This document shows, piece after piece, positions 35,312 to 43,284 of a stretch of DNA of 64,000 nucleotides. The DNA lies in assembly GCF_014204895.1 (NCBI RefSeq), contig NZ_JACHMF010000001.1, positions 8,680,001 through 8,744,000 of the forward strand, given 5' to 3'. Under the pieces are notes generated by a model that worked only from the letters and a program-made list of their open reading frames with translations, was not told the origin of the DNA and ran no database searches. The position numbers and the translations under genes are program-made. This DNA is from Paractinoplanes abujensis. Its GTDB lineage: Bacteria; Actinomycetota; Actinomycetes; Mycobacteriales; Micromonosporaceae. Numbering within the stretch: position 1 is the stretch's first letter; every line of letters begins with the position of its first letter.

Positions 35312-36133
35312 TACGGCCCGGACGAGGGCGGCCACCGCGGGGGAGTGGCTGTCGCGCGGCCAGGCGAGGACCGTGGTGACGTCGGGGGCGTCGGTGACCG
35401 GGACGGCGACGTGTTCGGGCCACTGCCAGGCGCGGCTCGAGGCGGGGATCACCAGGAGCGTGCGGCCGAGGGCGACCAGCTGGGCCAGCTGGGACTGGGT
35501 GTGGACCTCGGGGCCGGGGCCGGGCGGGTAGGTGCCGTCGAGCCGGGGCCAGCGGGCCATCGGCAGGCCTGGCACGTGGCTCACCTCGGCCAGCGTGACC
35601 CGGGGGCGTGCAGCCAGCGGGTGGGTGGCCGGGACGATCGCCACCTGGCTCTCCGTGTGCAGGTCGGCGGTGTCGAAGCCGGCCAGGTCGTCGTACGGGT
35701 GGTGCATGACGGCCACGTCGGCCTGGCCGTCGCGCAGGCGGTGGGCCTGCTCGCCGACCTCGCACAGCAGCACCTCGATCGGGACGGGCGTCACGGCGAG
35801 GATTTTCTGCAGGAGTTCGTGCGAGGCGCCGGCCTTGGTCACCAGCACCAGCGGCCGGGCGGGGGCGCCGGCCCGGCGGGTGCGGTGGGCGGCCGCGGTG
35901 ACCGCGGTCAGGGCCGTGCCGGCTTCGCGCAGCAGCACACGGCCGGCGTCGGTGAGGGCGGCCCCGCGGCGGTTGCGGTCGAGCAGTTTGACGCCGAGGC
36001 GGCGTTCGAGGCGGCCGATCGCGCGGGACAGCGGCGGCTGGGCGATCCCGAGCCGTGCGGCGGCCCGGCCGAAGTGCAGTTCCTCGGCCACGGCGACGAA
36101 GTAGCGCAGCTCGCGGGTTTCGAGATCGTCCAC
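35303..36133 (-). CDS. LysR-family transcriptional regulator
   Basis: This encodes 276 aa from GTG 36133. The N-terminal winged helix covers about 5-65 (RELRYFVAVAEELHFGRAAARL, PPLSRAIGRLERRLG). The effector domain from about 92 has a two-lobed periplasmic-binding-like pattern. It diverges from the SDR gene at 36219 across about 85 bp, the classic LysR layout, so that SDR is its likely target. No clear T-N11-A site stands out in the gap. Confidence 0.9.
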   Translation of the reverse strand: MDDLETRELRYFVAVAEELHFGRAAARLGIAQPPLSRAIGRLERRLGVKLLDRNRRGAALTDAGRVLLREAGTALTAVTAAAHRTRRAGAPARPLVLVTKAGASHELLQKILAVTPVPIEVLLCEVGEQAHRLRDGQADVAVMHHPYDDLAGFDTADLHTESQVAIVPATHPLAARPRVTLAEVSHVPGLPMARWPRLDGTYPPGPGPEVHTQSQLAQLVALGRTLLVIPASSRAWQWPEHVAVPVTDAPDVTTVLAWPRDSHSPAVAALVRAVSV

Positions 36134-36218
36134 GGGCCAACAGTAATACCGCGCGGGTATCACAGCGTACGGGGTTGGTCTTGGACTCCGCGGTGGTGGG
36201 CGCAGCAGCATGAGAACC

Positions 36219-36935
36219 ATGAACGACAAGAAGATCGCGCTGGTCACCGGCGCCAACAAGGGCATCGGGTACGCCATCGCACAGGGGCTCGCGGCTTCCG
36301 GGTTCCGGGTCGCGGTGGGGGCCCGGGACGACGCGCGGCGGACGGCGGCAGTGGAGAAGCTGCGGGCCTGCGGGGCCGACGTGTTCGGGGTCGCCCTCGA
36401 CGTCGCCTCGGACGAGAGCGTCGCCGCGGCGGCCGCGACCCTCGGCCGTACGGGGGAAGGGTTGGCCGTTCTGGTCAACAACGCGGGCATTGCGGGGCGC
36501 CTGGGCTCCGGCGCCCAGGACCCGACGACGCTGGACCTCGACAATGTGCGCACGGTGCTCGAGACGAACGTCCTCGGTGTCGTCCGGGTGACGAACGCGA
36601 TGCTGCCGCTGCTGCGCAAGGCCGAGTCGCCGCGCATCGTCAACATGTCGAGCAACATGGGCTCGCTGACCTTGCAGACCGGCCCGATCCTGGCCGCTTA
36701 CGCCCCGTCCAAGACGATGCTCAACAGCATCACGGTCCAGTACGCCCGCCGGCTGGCCGACACGAACGTCATCGTCAACGCCGCCTGCCCGGGCTACGTC
36801 GCGACCGACTTCACCGGCTTCCAAGCCCCCCGTACGCCGGAGCAGGGCGCGGCGATCGCGATCAAGCTGGCCACGCTGCCGGACGACGGACCGCGCGGCG
36901 GCTTCTTCGACGACGAGGGGGTGGTGGCCTGGTAG
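36219..36935 (+). CDS. Short-chain dehydrogenase/reductase
   Basis: This encodes 238 aa from ATG 36219; an ATG at 36210 is possible. Cofactor motif TGANKGIG (10-17 or so), NNAG, a serine in VNMSSNMGS, and YAPSK as the YxxxK pair. The ending GPRGGFFDDEG is shared with carbonyl reductase-type SDRs. It probably reduces carbonyls using NADPH. It is divergent from the LysR gene and probably under its control. Confidence 0.9.
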   Translation: MNDKKIALVTGANKGIGYAIAQGLAASGFRVAVGARDDARRTAAVEKLRACGADVFGVALDVASDESVAAAAATLGRTGEGLAVLVNNAGIAGRLGSGAQDPTTLDLDNVRTVLETNVLGVVRVTNAMLPLLRKAESPRIVNMSSNMGSLTLQTGPILAAYAPSKTMLNSITVQYARRLADTNVIVNAACPGYVATDFTGFQAPRTPEQGAAIAIKLATLPDDGPRGGFFDDEGVVAW

Positions 36936-36936
36936 G

Positions 36937-37581
36937 TCAGGCCAGGCGCAGGCGGCGCTCGTTGATCTCCCACGTCATCACGTAGAGGCGGATCATCTGA
37001 GCCAGGCTCTCGCCCGAGGTGAACGTGAGCACGACGTGCAGCCCGGGATCGCCGTGCGGGGCCTCCCGGACGGTCAGGATCGTGCCGGTCACCTCGACCT
37101 CGCCCTCCGCTCCCAGCGACACGGTGGCGCCCAGCTCGTCGCCGGGGGACAGCGCGGCCGGCTCGTCGATCCAGCAGCGCAGGCCGCCCTCGCTGATGTC
37201 GAGCAGGGCGCCTTCCAGCGCGCGCTCCCCGGCGGTCAGCCGGACCGCGGCGCCACCGCCACCCCGCACGTATTCGCGGCGGTTGCTCTGCCGCGGGGCC
37301 GCGGTCGGGGCCAGCCGCCAGCGGAACGGTGCCTCGTCGGAGAGCGCGACCAGGCGGGTCGGCAGCATGATGCGCGTGCGCGGGGTCGCCCAGAAGACCT
37401 CGAACTGCTGGCCGGGCGTGTACGCGACCGGGCCGGCCGTCTCGAGCGGGGCGGTGACCGCGAAGGTCTCGCCGTCGACCGATTCGAGCCGCGACCGGAA
37501 GTTCACGCCCTCGCCGAGGACGAGGAACATCGCCGTGCCGACGTCGGGCAGGTCGGTGGCGGCGGAGACCACAACAGTCAT
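36937..37581 (-). CDS. PilZ-domain c-di-GMP-binding protein (YcgR-like)
   Basis: This encodes 214 aa from ATG 37581. An N-terminal beta domain (about 10-95) precedes a PilZ domain (about 98-205) with both c-di-GMP motifs: RRxxxR (R101, R102, R106 in NRREYVR) and DISEGG (128-133). YcgR-type proteins bind c-di-GMP and act on motility or secretion machines. There are no motility genes nearby. Its 5' leader overlaps the opposite-strand structured region of the reverse transcriptase gene. Confidence 0.9.
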   Translation of the reverse strand: MTVVVSAATDLPDVGTAMFLVLGEGVNFRSRLESVDGETFAVTAPLETAGPVAYTPGQQFEVFWATPRTRIMLPTRLVALSDEAPFRWRLAPTAAPRQSNRREYVRGGGGAAVRLTAGERALEGALLDISEGGLRCWIDEPAALSPGDELGATVSLGAEGEVEVTGTILTVREAPHGDPGLHVVLTFTSGESLAQMIRLYVMTWEINERRLRLA

Positions 37582-37591
37582 GGGGGAAGCA

Positions 37592-37760
37592 CCTCGGGGC
37601 TGGGGGAAGATCCGGTCGAAAAAGGTATCGGCCACGGATGCGGGGACGTGAGTGTTCCGGTAGCGATTCGGGTTCCGGCCAGTAATCTCTATGCTGGCCG
37701 GTGGCAGCGTGTCCTGAGCTGGCCGTCGCACGACGACGGCTCTTCGGGGCAACCCCGAGG
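37592..37760 (+). ncRNA. Candidate retron msr-msd RNA upstream of the reverse transcriptase
   Basis: The 180 bp before the RT contain three hairpins: CCGGCCAG/CTGGCCGG (37675-37701, 11-nt loop), GCCGTCG/CGACGGC (37722-37740) and CTTCGGGG/CCCCGAGG (37742-37760). CCTCGGGGCTG at 37592-37602 can also pair with CAACCCCGAGG at 37750-37760 (10 of 11), as the a1/a2 stem of a retron RNA would. A TAGC that might hold the branching G lies at 37661-37664. Boundaries are inferred; no RNA covariance model was applied. Confidence 0.45.
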
Positions 37761-37768
37761 GAGTTCGC

Positions 37769-39103
37769 TTGACCACCACAGCGCATCGCCGGCGCGCCGC
37801 AGCGCTTCGCGCAGGGCGGCGCAGGCACGACCGGGATTCGTCGGGGCACGCTGCCGCCGGCACCGTCGCCGACGCGCTGCTCACCACGGACTGGCAAACC
37901 GGAAAAATGCAGATCGCCGTACGCCGGGTGACCGCCGGGCGTAAAGGATGGGCGCGGCAGTTCGTCCAGTTCGTGAGGCGGGCCTATCCGCGCGCCCCCT
38001 ACGACCGGCCCCGCGAGCTGCGGTTGTTCCTCCAGGCGCGGGGCGGCATCCCCCGCGACGTGGTCGCCCGGCATCGGCTGGTGAGCGCGACCCGGGTCGT
38101 ACGGATGCGCTGGAACACCCCCGGCCTCGGTGATCTGGCCGACCTGGCCGCGTTCCTCGACCTCGACGGCGACGCCCTGGACTGGTTCGCCGACCGCCGC
38201 GAGATCAACCGCCACGCCCGCGACGAGCGGCTGCGCCACTACCGGTACGTGTGGCTGCCGCACCGCCTGATCGAGGCGCCCAAACCCCGGCTGCGCGACC
38301 TGCAACGCCTGGTGCTCGACCGGATCCTGGCCCGCGTGCCCGTGCACGACGGGGTCCACGGCTTCGTCCCCGGCCGCGGCGTCCACACCTTCGCCCGTAC
38401 GCACACCGGCCGCGACGTGCTCGTCAGCATGGACCTGCGGGCGTTCTTCACGAGCGTCACGGCGGCCCGGATCTACGGCCTGTTCCGCGGCATCGGCTAC
38501 CCCGAGCCCGTCGCGCACACCCTGACCGCGCTCACCACCACCCGTACGCCGGTCGCCGTGCTGCGCTCCGCCCCCGACCCGCATCTGGCCGCCCTGCTGC
38601 GCCGGCCCCACCTGCCGCAGGGCGCGCCCACGTCACCCGCGCTGGCCAACCTGTGCGCGTACCGGCTCGACCGCCGGCTCAGCGGTCTGGCCGGCCGGTT
38701 CGGCGTCACGTACGGCCGCTACGCCGACGACCTGGCCTTCTCCGGCACGCTGAGCGCCCCGCACGTCACCCGTCTCACGGCGCTGACCGGGCGGATCGCG
38801 GACGAGGAAGGTTTCCGTCTGCACCCGCACAAGACGCGCGTCCGCACCCGGTCGCAGCGTCAGGCCCTGACCGGCCTGGTCGTCAACACCCGCCCGGCCG
38901 TGCCCCGCGAGGACTACGACCGGTTGCGCGCGATCCTGCACAACGCCGCCACCCACGGCCTGGCCGAAGCCAACCGCGACGGCCACGCCGACTTCGCCGC
39001 CCACCTGGCCGGCCGCGTGGCCTGGATGTCCCATCACCACCCGGCCCGCGCCGCCAAACTCCACCACCTGCTCGCCCAGGCCCTCCGCGATCAGCCCCGA
39101 TGA
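37769..39103 (+). CDS. Retron-type reverse transcriptase
   Basis: This encodes 444 aa from TTG 37769, with GAGGGAG 5 nt upstream. A helical N-terminal region of about 155 residues (PGLGDLADLAAFLDLDGDAL, DWFADRRE) precedes the RT palm. RT motifs: RLIEAPKPRLRDLQR (166-180), VHGFVPGR (196-203), motif A VSMDLRAFFTSV (D222), HLPQGAPTSPALAN (281-294), the catalytic YADD (318-321) and LTGLVVN (368-373), the last being a retron hallmark. No maturase, endonuclease or effector domain is present. The gene stands alone, like RT-only retrons of myxobacteria and actinobacteria. Such systems make a branched RNA-DNA hybrid, often for phage defence. Confidence 0.85.
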   Translation: MTTTAHRRRAAALRAGRRRHDRDSSGHAAAGTVADALLTTDWQTGKMQIAVRRVTAGRKGWARQFVQFVRRAYPRAPYDRPRELRLFLQARGGIPRDVVARHRLVSATRVVRMRWNTPGLGDLADLAAFLDLDGDALDWFADRREINRHARDERLRHYRYVWLPHRLIEAPKPRLRDLQRLVLDRILARVPVHDGVHGFVPGRGVHTFARTHTGRDVLVSMDLRAFFTSVTAARIYGLFRGIGYPEPVAHTLTALTTTRTPVAVLRSAPDPHLAALLRRPHLPQGAPTSPALANLCAYRLDRRLSGLAGRFGVTYGRYADDLAFSGTLSAPHVTRLTALTGRIADEEGFRLHPHKTRVRTRSQRQALTGLVVNTRPAVPREDYDRLRAILHNAATHGLAEANRDGHADFAAHLAGRVAWMSHHHPARAAKLHHLLAQALRDQPR

Positions 39104-39269
39104 ACACCTGAACGTGTGACGGCTCCTCCGGATCGTCCGCGAACAACGTCACGGTGACGCTCTCGGTGTCCGTCAGGATCGCCAGCCGTCGTGGGGATCC
39201 GTGGTCCCCGGCGCGGCAATGATCAGCAGGCCGTGCGCGAAACCGGTCGTCATCGCTCCGAGCAGCACC

Positions 39270-39848
39270 TCAGCTCGCCTCCGGCGGGTGGGGGGTGAGG
39301 TGGGCGCGTTCGCCCTGGGGGCCGAAGAGGGTGAGCAGTTCCGCGGGCTGGGTGCCGGCGCTGCCGAGCCAGTGCGGGATGCGGGTGTCGAACTCGGCGG
39401 CCTCGCCCTGGCCCAGCTCGTACTCGTGGTCGCCCAGCACGAAGCGGATCCGGCCGTTGAGCACGTAGAACCACTCGTACCCGTCGTGCGTCCGCAGCTC
39501 GGCCGGGTAGGCCCGGCCGGCCGGGGGATAGATCACCTTGTACGCCTGAACGCCGCCGGGGCGGCGGGTCAGCGGCACGACTGTGAGGCCGGAACGGCGT
39601 ACGGGCTTGAGGTGGATGCGGGGGTCGCCGGTGGGCGGGGCGGCGACCAGGTCGTCCAGGGGCACGCCGTGGGCCCGGGCCAGCGGCAGCAGCTGTTCCA
39701 GGGTCGGGCGCAGCTTGCCGGTCTCCAGCCGGGACAGGGTGCTCGTGGTCAGGCCGGTCTCGGCGGCCAGCGCGGCCAGCGAGATGGCACGGGCCCGGCG
39801 CAACGCGCGCAGCCGGGGGCCGACACCGGCCAGGACGTCATCAGTCAC
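39270..39848 (-). CDS. XRE-family regulator with cupin domain
   Basis: This encodes 192 aa from GTG 39848. The HTH spans about 10-66 (LRALRRARAISLAALAAETG, TTSTLSRLETGKLRPTLEQL). The cupin domain (about 100-185) has HDGYEWFYVLNGRIRFVLGD, the usual first cupin motif. Such regulators sense a small molecule in the cupin barrel. It is divergent from a methyltransferase/DinB pair with a perfect palindrome in between. The 166 bp to the RT gene hold no clear gene. Confidence 0.92.
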   Translation of the reverse strand: MTDDVLAGVGPRLRALRRARAISLAALAAETGLTTSTLSRLETGKLRPTLEQLLPLARAHGVPLDDLVAAPPTGDPRIHLKPVRRSGLTVVPLTRRPGGVQAYKVIYPPAGRAYPAELRTHDGYEWFYVLNGRIRFVLGDHEYELGQGEAAEFDTRIPHWLGSAGTQPAELLTLFGPQGERAHLTPHPPEAS

Positions 39849-39857
39849 GTCGCGATT

Positions 39858-39871
39858 TTGCGGATCCGCAA
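39858..39871. promoter_or_regulatory. Perfect 14-bp palindrome, likely operator
   Basis: TTGCGGATCCGCAA is its own reverse complement and sits 10 bp from the XRE start and 43 bp from the methyltransferase start. TTGCAA follows at 39879-39884 as a possible half-site. The position over both divergent promoters fits autoregulation by the XRE-cupin protein. Confidence 0.65.
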
Positions 39872-39913
39872 CGTTTCTTGCAAACCGGGAACCGCGATGA
39901 TCAAGCTGGCGGC

Positions 39914-40516
39914 ATGAGCCAAGAATTCTGGGAGAAGCACTACCGCGCCCAGCGGGGCGGGGAGAAACGGGCCAACCCCCTGCTGGTCGAGGTGGCCGAG
40001 CCGTTACCGCCGGGCCGCGCCCTCGACCTGGGCTGCGGGGGTGGCGGCGACACGCTCTGGCTGGCCCGGCGCGGCTGGCACGTCACTGCCGTCGACATCT
40101 CCCGTACGGCCGTCGAGCGCGTCCAGGCCCGGACAGCCGGCCTCGACGTGCTCGGTGAGGTGCACGACCTGGACCGCAGCTTCCCCGAGGGCACGTTCGA
40201 CCTGATCTCCGCGCAGTACTTCCACACCCCGTACGAGATGGATCGCCCCCGGGTGCTGCGCACCGCCGCGCACGCCCTGCGTCCCGGCGGCCTGCTGCTG
40301 ATCGTCGACCACGGCTCGACCGCACCCTGGTCGTGGAACCAGGACCCGGACGCCCACTTCCCGACGCCGGCCGAGGTCGCCGACGGGCTGGGCCTCGATC
40401 CCGCGCGGTGGCCCGTCGTCCGGGCCGGCATGCCGCGGCGGCGCGCCACCGGGCCGGGCGGGCAGACGGCCACAGTCACCGACAACGTGCTGATCCTGCG
40501 CCGGAGTGAGAGCTGA
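39914..40516 (+). CDS. Class I SAM-dependent methyltransferase (TehB/thiopurine type)
   Basis: This encodes 200 aa; ATG 39914 gives the usual start SQEFWEKHYRAQRGG. Motif I is ALDLGCGGGGDTLWLARRGW (about 36-55), then VTAVDISRTAVER and LRPGGLLLIVDHG. It may methylate small toxic molecules, like its TehB-like relatives. It overlaps the downstream DinB gene (TGATG) and is divergent from the XRE-cupin regulator, forming a small regulated detoxification unit. Confidence 0.9.
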   Translation: MSQEFWEKHYRAQRGGEKRANPLLVEVAEPLPPGRALDLGCGGGGDTLWLARRGWHVTAVDISRTAVERVQARTAGLDVLGEVHDLDRSFPEGTFDLISAQYFHTPYEMDRPRVLRTAAHALRPGGLLLIVDHGSTAPWSWNQDPDAHFPTPAEVADGLGLDPARWPVVRAGMPRRRATGPGGQTATVTDNVLILRRSES

Positions 40517-40923
40517 TGCCGGCCGAGAAGAGTGTGCTGCTGGACGTGCTGGACGGGCTGCGTGACTCGATCGCGGGCAAGCTCGACGGGGTGCCCGAGC
40601 CCCAGGTCCGTACGGCCGGGGTGGCCTCGGGCACCAACCTGCTCGGGCTGATCAAACACCTGACGTACGTGGAACGCTTCTACTTCCTGGGCGAACCGAT
40701 CACCAACCTGAACCGCACCCTGCGGCCCACCAGGACGGAGACCGTGGACGGGATCCTGGCCGGCTACCGCGAGGCGATCGAGGAGTCCAACCGGGTCATC
40801 GGCTCGTGGCGGGACCTGGACGAACACCGCTGGACTCTCGTCCACATGATCGAGGAGACTGGCCGGCACGCGGGCCACGCCGACATCCTGCGCGAACAGA
40901 TCGACGGCGCTACCGGCCGCTGA
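40516..40923 (+). CDS. DinB-family protein (DUF664)
   Basis: This encodes 135 aa from ATG 40516, coupled to the methyltransferase. It is a four-helix DinB fold with metal-binding His residues in LIKHLTYVERFYF and in the C-terminal GRHAGHADILREQIDG. The family includes mycothiol- or bacillithiol-dependent transferases. In actinobacteria a mycothiol S-transferase role is plausible but not shown. It overlaps the convergent 40910 gene by 14 bp. Confidence 0.9.
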   Translation: MPAEKSVLLDVLDGLRDSIAGKLDGVPEPQVRTAGVASGTNLLGLIKHLTYVERFYFLGEPITNLNRTLRPTRTETVDGILAGYREAIEESNRVIGSWRDLDEHRWTLVHMIEETGRHAGHADILREQIDGATGR

Positions 40924-42253
40924 CCAACCCCCGTACGGCGGCCAGGCCCAGCGCCGTCCGCGGGTGATAGGCCGTGGTCCAGAGGCCGCCGTGGGCCGCC
41001 GCCACCGCCTCGTCCTGCCACACGGCCGGGGCGGCCGCGCGCGGCTTCCGGAGCTGGTGCACCAGCAGCACGGCCATCAGCCGGTTGGCGGTGGCCGGCT
41101 CGAAAATCTCCACGTCGAACAGGTGGGCGCCCGCGTAGGCCGCGGCCAGCAGCCGGTTGCTGGTGACCGAGCGGGTGCGGGTCGGCGGCGCCACGGCGAA
41201 ACTGACCACGCCCTCGCGCCGGGCGACCGAGGCCCGCCAGCGCTGGATCCGCTTGGCCAGCGCGTAGTTGGGGCCCTGCTGCGGGACCAGGCTGTCGTTG
41301 ATCGCGTCGCCGGTGTAGTTGGGCTGCAGCAGCCGGCCGCCGGAGAGCGCCCCGGTAGTCCGGGCCGTCCGCGAGCGGGCCGCGAAACGTTCCCGGGACA
41401 GTTCCACCGCGCCCGGCGGCACCGCGAAGACGTCGGTCGGGGTGGCCAGGAAGGCCAGGGCCACGTCCGCGCGCCGCTCCCGCAGGTGCACGACCAGCGC
41501 GTCCACGGCCACCGAGAGTTTCGCGTACGCCGCCCCCGGCGCATAGACGTAGTTGCCCACGACCAGCCGGCCGTCGATGCCCTCCAGCCACTGCGCGACG
41601 GCCCCCAGCTCCACCAGCAGGTCGGCGCCGGGCTCACGGCCGGGCCGCACGGGGGCGATCAGACGGCCCGCGCCGGGCACGGCCGCGACCCGCTCCCACA
41701 CCCGCGGCAGGTCGACCGCGACGACAGTGGCGCCCCAGGCCAGCAGGGCCGGCAGCGGGCCCATCTCGGCCGCCGCGCCCAGCACGACGAGCCGCTGATC
41801 CGACAGGTCGAGCCAGTCCGGGTTGTCCACGACCTCCCGTACGGCCTCCGCGCACGACTGCTCGATGACGCCCCCGGTCACCCACGCGTCGAGCCGCCGG
41901 ATCAGGTCGGCGCCGCGCAGCCGCTCCCCGCGGAACGGCAGCACGACCTCGGTCTCGCGCGGCGCGTCACCGTCGACCGTGACCGTCTCGAACGGCTGGG
42001 CGGGCGCAGAGATCTCGACCGGCATCCGTGAGCGCACCGCGGCCAGGCCGGCCGCCGCGATGTCGTACCCGTCGTCCCGCCCGGCCGACACCAGCGCGCG
42101 GAACGGGCCCAGGTAGCCGCGCCGCCAGTCCGGGACGGCCAGGGCGGCCTCGGCGGCGGCGGGGTCGGCCCCGCGCAGGGCGTCGGCGACCACGTGGCGG
42201 CCGAAGGCGGCGCTGCTGCGGCGGCCGGACTCGTCGGCGGGGAAGTCGATCAC
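40910..42253 (-). CDS. Unrecognised 447-aa protein with a Rossmann-like middle
   Basis: It starts at GTG 42253 (VIDFPADESGRRSS), with AGGAGA 14-19 nt before. The middle reads RLVVLGAAAEMGPLPALLAWGA then VVAVDLPRVWERV, similar to a nucleotide-binding beta-alpha-beta unit. The C-terminal part has conserved-looking aromatic segments (QPNYTGDAINDSLVPQQGPN, YAKLSVAVDALVVHL). There is no signal peptide or membrane helix. I do not recognise the family. It stands between a convergent DinB gene and a divergent membrane protein. Confidence 0.8.
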   Translation of the reverse strand: MIDFPADESGRRSSAAFGRHVVADALRGADPAAAEAALAVPDWRRGYLGPFRALVSAGRDDGYDIAAAGLAAVRSRMPVEISAPAQPFETVTVDGDAPRETEVVLPFRGERLRGADLIRRLDAWVTGGVIEQSCAEAVREVVDNPDWLDLSDQRLVVLGAAAEMGPLPALLAWGATVVAVDLPRVWERVAAVPGAGRLIAPVRPGREPGADLLVELGAVAQWLEGIDGRLVVGNYVYAPGAAYAKLSVAVDALVVHLRERRADVALAFLATPTDVFAVPPGAVELSRERFAARSRTARTTGALSGGRLLQPNYTGDAINDSLVPQQGPNYALAKRIQRWRASVARREGVVSFAVAPPTRTRSVTSNRLLAAAYAGAHLFDVEIFEPATANRLMAVLLVHQLRKPRAAAPAVWQDEAVAAAHGGLWTTAYHPRTALGLAAVRGLVSGR

Positions 42254-42361
42254 GGCGGTGACAGTATCTCCTACCCGGGTAGGACGCAGCCTCGGACCAG
42301 CGGCCGCGGGAAGGGCCGGCGGACTGACGAAACGGCCCCGGAACCACGCGACGCTGCCGAC

Positions 42362-43279
42362 ATGAGATGGCACCGACCGCTTCTGATCCTCACCGCCGCC
42401 ATGGCCGCGCTGACCGTAGTGACCCTCGTCGGGATCGTGGCCGACGACCGCGTCCTGCTCGGCGCCCCGGTCTGGCTCAAGCCGTTCAAGTTCGCGATCT
42501 CGTTCGCCGTCTACGCGGCCACGCTGGCCTGGATGCTGGCCGTCCTGCCGCGGCGCAGCCGCTTCGCCGAATGGGCGGGCACGGTCATCGTCGCCGTCTC
42601 GGTCATCGAGGTCGCGATCATCGCGTTCCAGGCCGCGCGCGGCCACCGCAGCCACTTCAACGACACCAACCCGTTCGACGAGCGACTCTGGTCGATCATG
42701 GGCGCCTCGATCATGGTGCTGTTCGTGGCGCACCTCGCCATCGGCGTCGTCGCTTTGCGGCAGCGCCTTCCCGACCGCGTTTCCGCGTACGCGATCCGTC
42801 TCGGACTGTTCCTGTCGTTGCTCGGCATGGCGGCCGCGGTGCCGATGGTGACCCCGATGCAGGATCCCGGGCTCGAGGGGATCTCGGGTGCCCACGCGGT
42901 CGGCGTGCCCGACGGTGGCCCCGGACTGCCCGTCACCGGCTGGAGCACCACCGGCGGCGACCTGCGCATCGGTCATTTCGTCGGGCTGCACGGCCTGCAG
43001 TTCCTGCCCTTGCTGGCGCTGCTGCTGACCCGGCGGACCCGGCTCGGCGAGAAGACCGGGGCCCGGCTGATTCTGGTCGCCGGTCTCGCGTACGCGGGAA
43101 TGGTTGTGCTTCTGACCTGGCAGGCGTTGCGCGGGCAGCCGCTGCTGCGCCCGGACGGGCTGACGCTGGCCGCCCTGGCCGGCCTGCTCGTCGCCACGGC
43201 CGTCGCCGTGCCGGTCGTGCTCAGGACGAGCGACGCCCCGCGGACGCGTTCGCGCCGGCCGGTCGCTCGCCTACGCTGA
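42362..43279 (+). CDS. Polytopic membrane protein of unknown function
   Basis: This encodes 305 aa from ATG 42362. About eight hydrophobic segments are seen, for instance LLILTAAMAALTVVTLVGIV (7-26), FAISFAVYAATLAWMLAVL, VIVAVSVIEVAIIAFQA and a C-terminal LAALAGLLVATAVAVPVVL. A GHRSHFNDTNPFD loop follows the third segment. It sits 5 bp upstream of the histidine kinase and is probably co-transcribed with it, perhaps as a signal input or target. No family is assigned. Confidence 0.8.
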   Translation: MRWHRPLLILTAAMAALTVVTLVGIVADDRVLLGAPVWLKPFKFAISFAVYAATLAWMLAVLPRRSRFAEWAGTVIVAVSVIEVAIIAFQAARGHRSHFNDTNPFDERLWSIMGASIMVLFVAHLAIGVVALRQRLPDRVSAYAIRLGLFLSLLGMAAAVPMVTPMQDPGLEGISGAHAVGVPDGGPGLPVTGWSTTGGDLRIGHFVGLHGLQFLPLLALLLTRRTRLGEKTGARLILVAGLAYAGMVVLLTWQALRGQPLLRPDGLTLAALAGLLVATAVAVPVVLRTSDAPRTRSRRPVARLR

Positions 43280-43284
43280 GCGCC

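Noticed and set aside
37769..39103. Group II intron or diversity-generating element
   Set aside because: There is no maturase domain, no intron RNA domains and no template/variable repeat pair; the motifs are retron-like.
38883..39152. Minus-strand frame entering the RT gene as a complete small gene
   Set aside because: It has only a GTG start, no ribosome site, and turns into Gly/Arg-rich shadow over the RT. Only the first part looks protein-like, and that is listed as a possible remnant.
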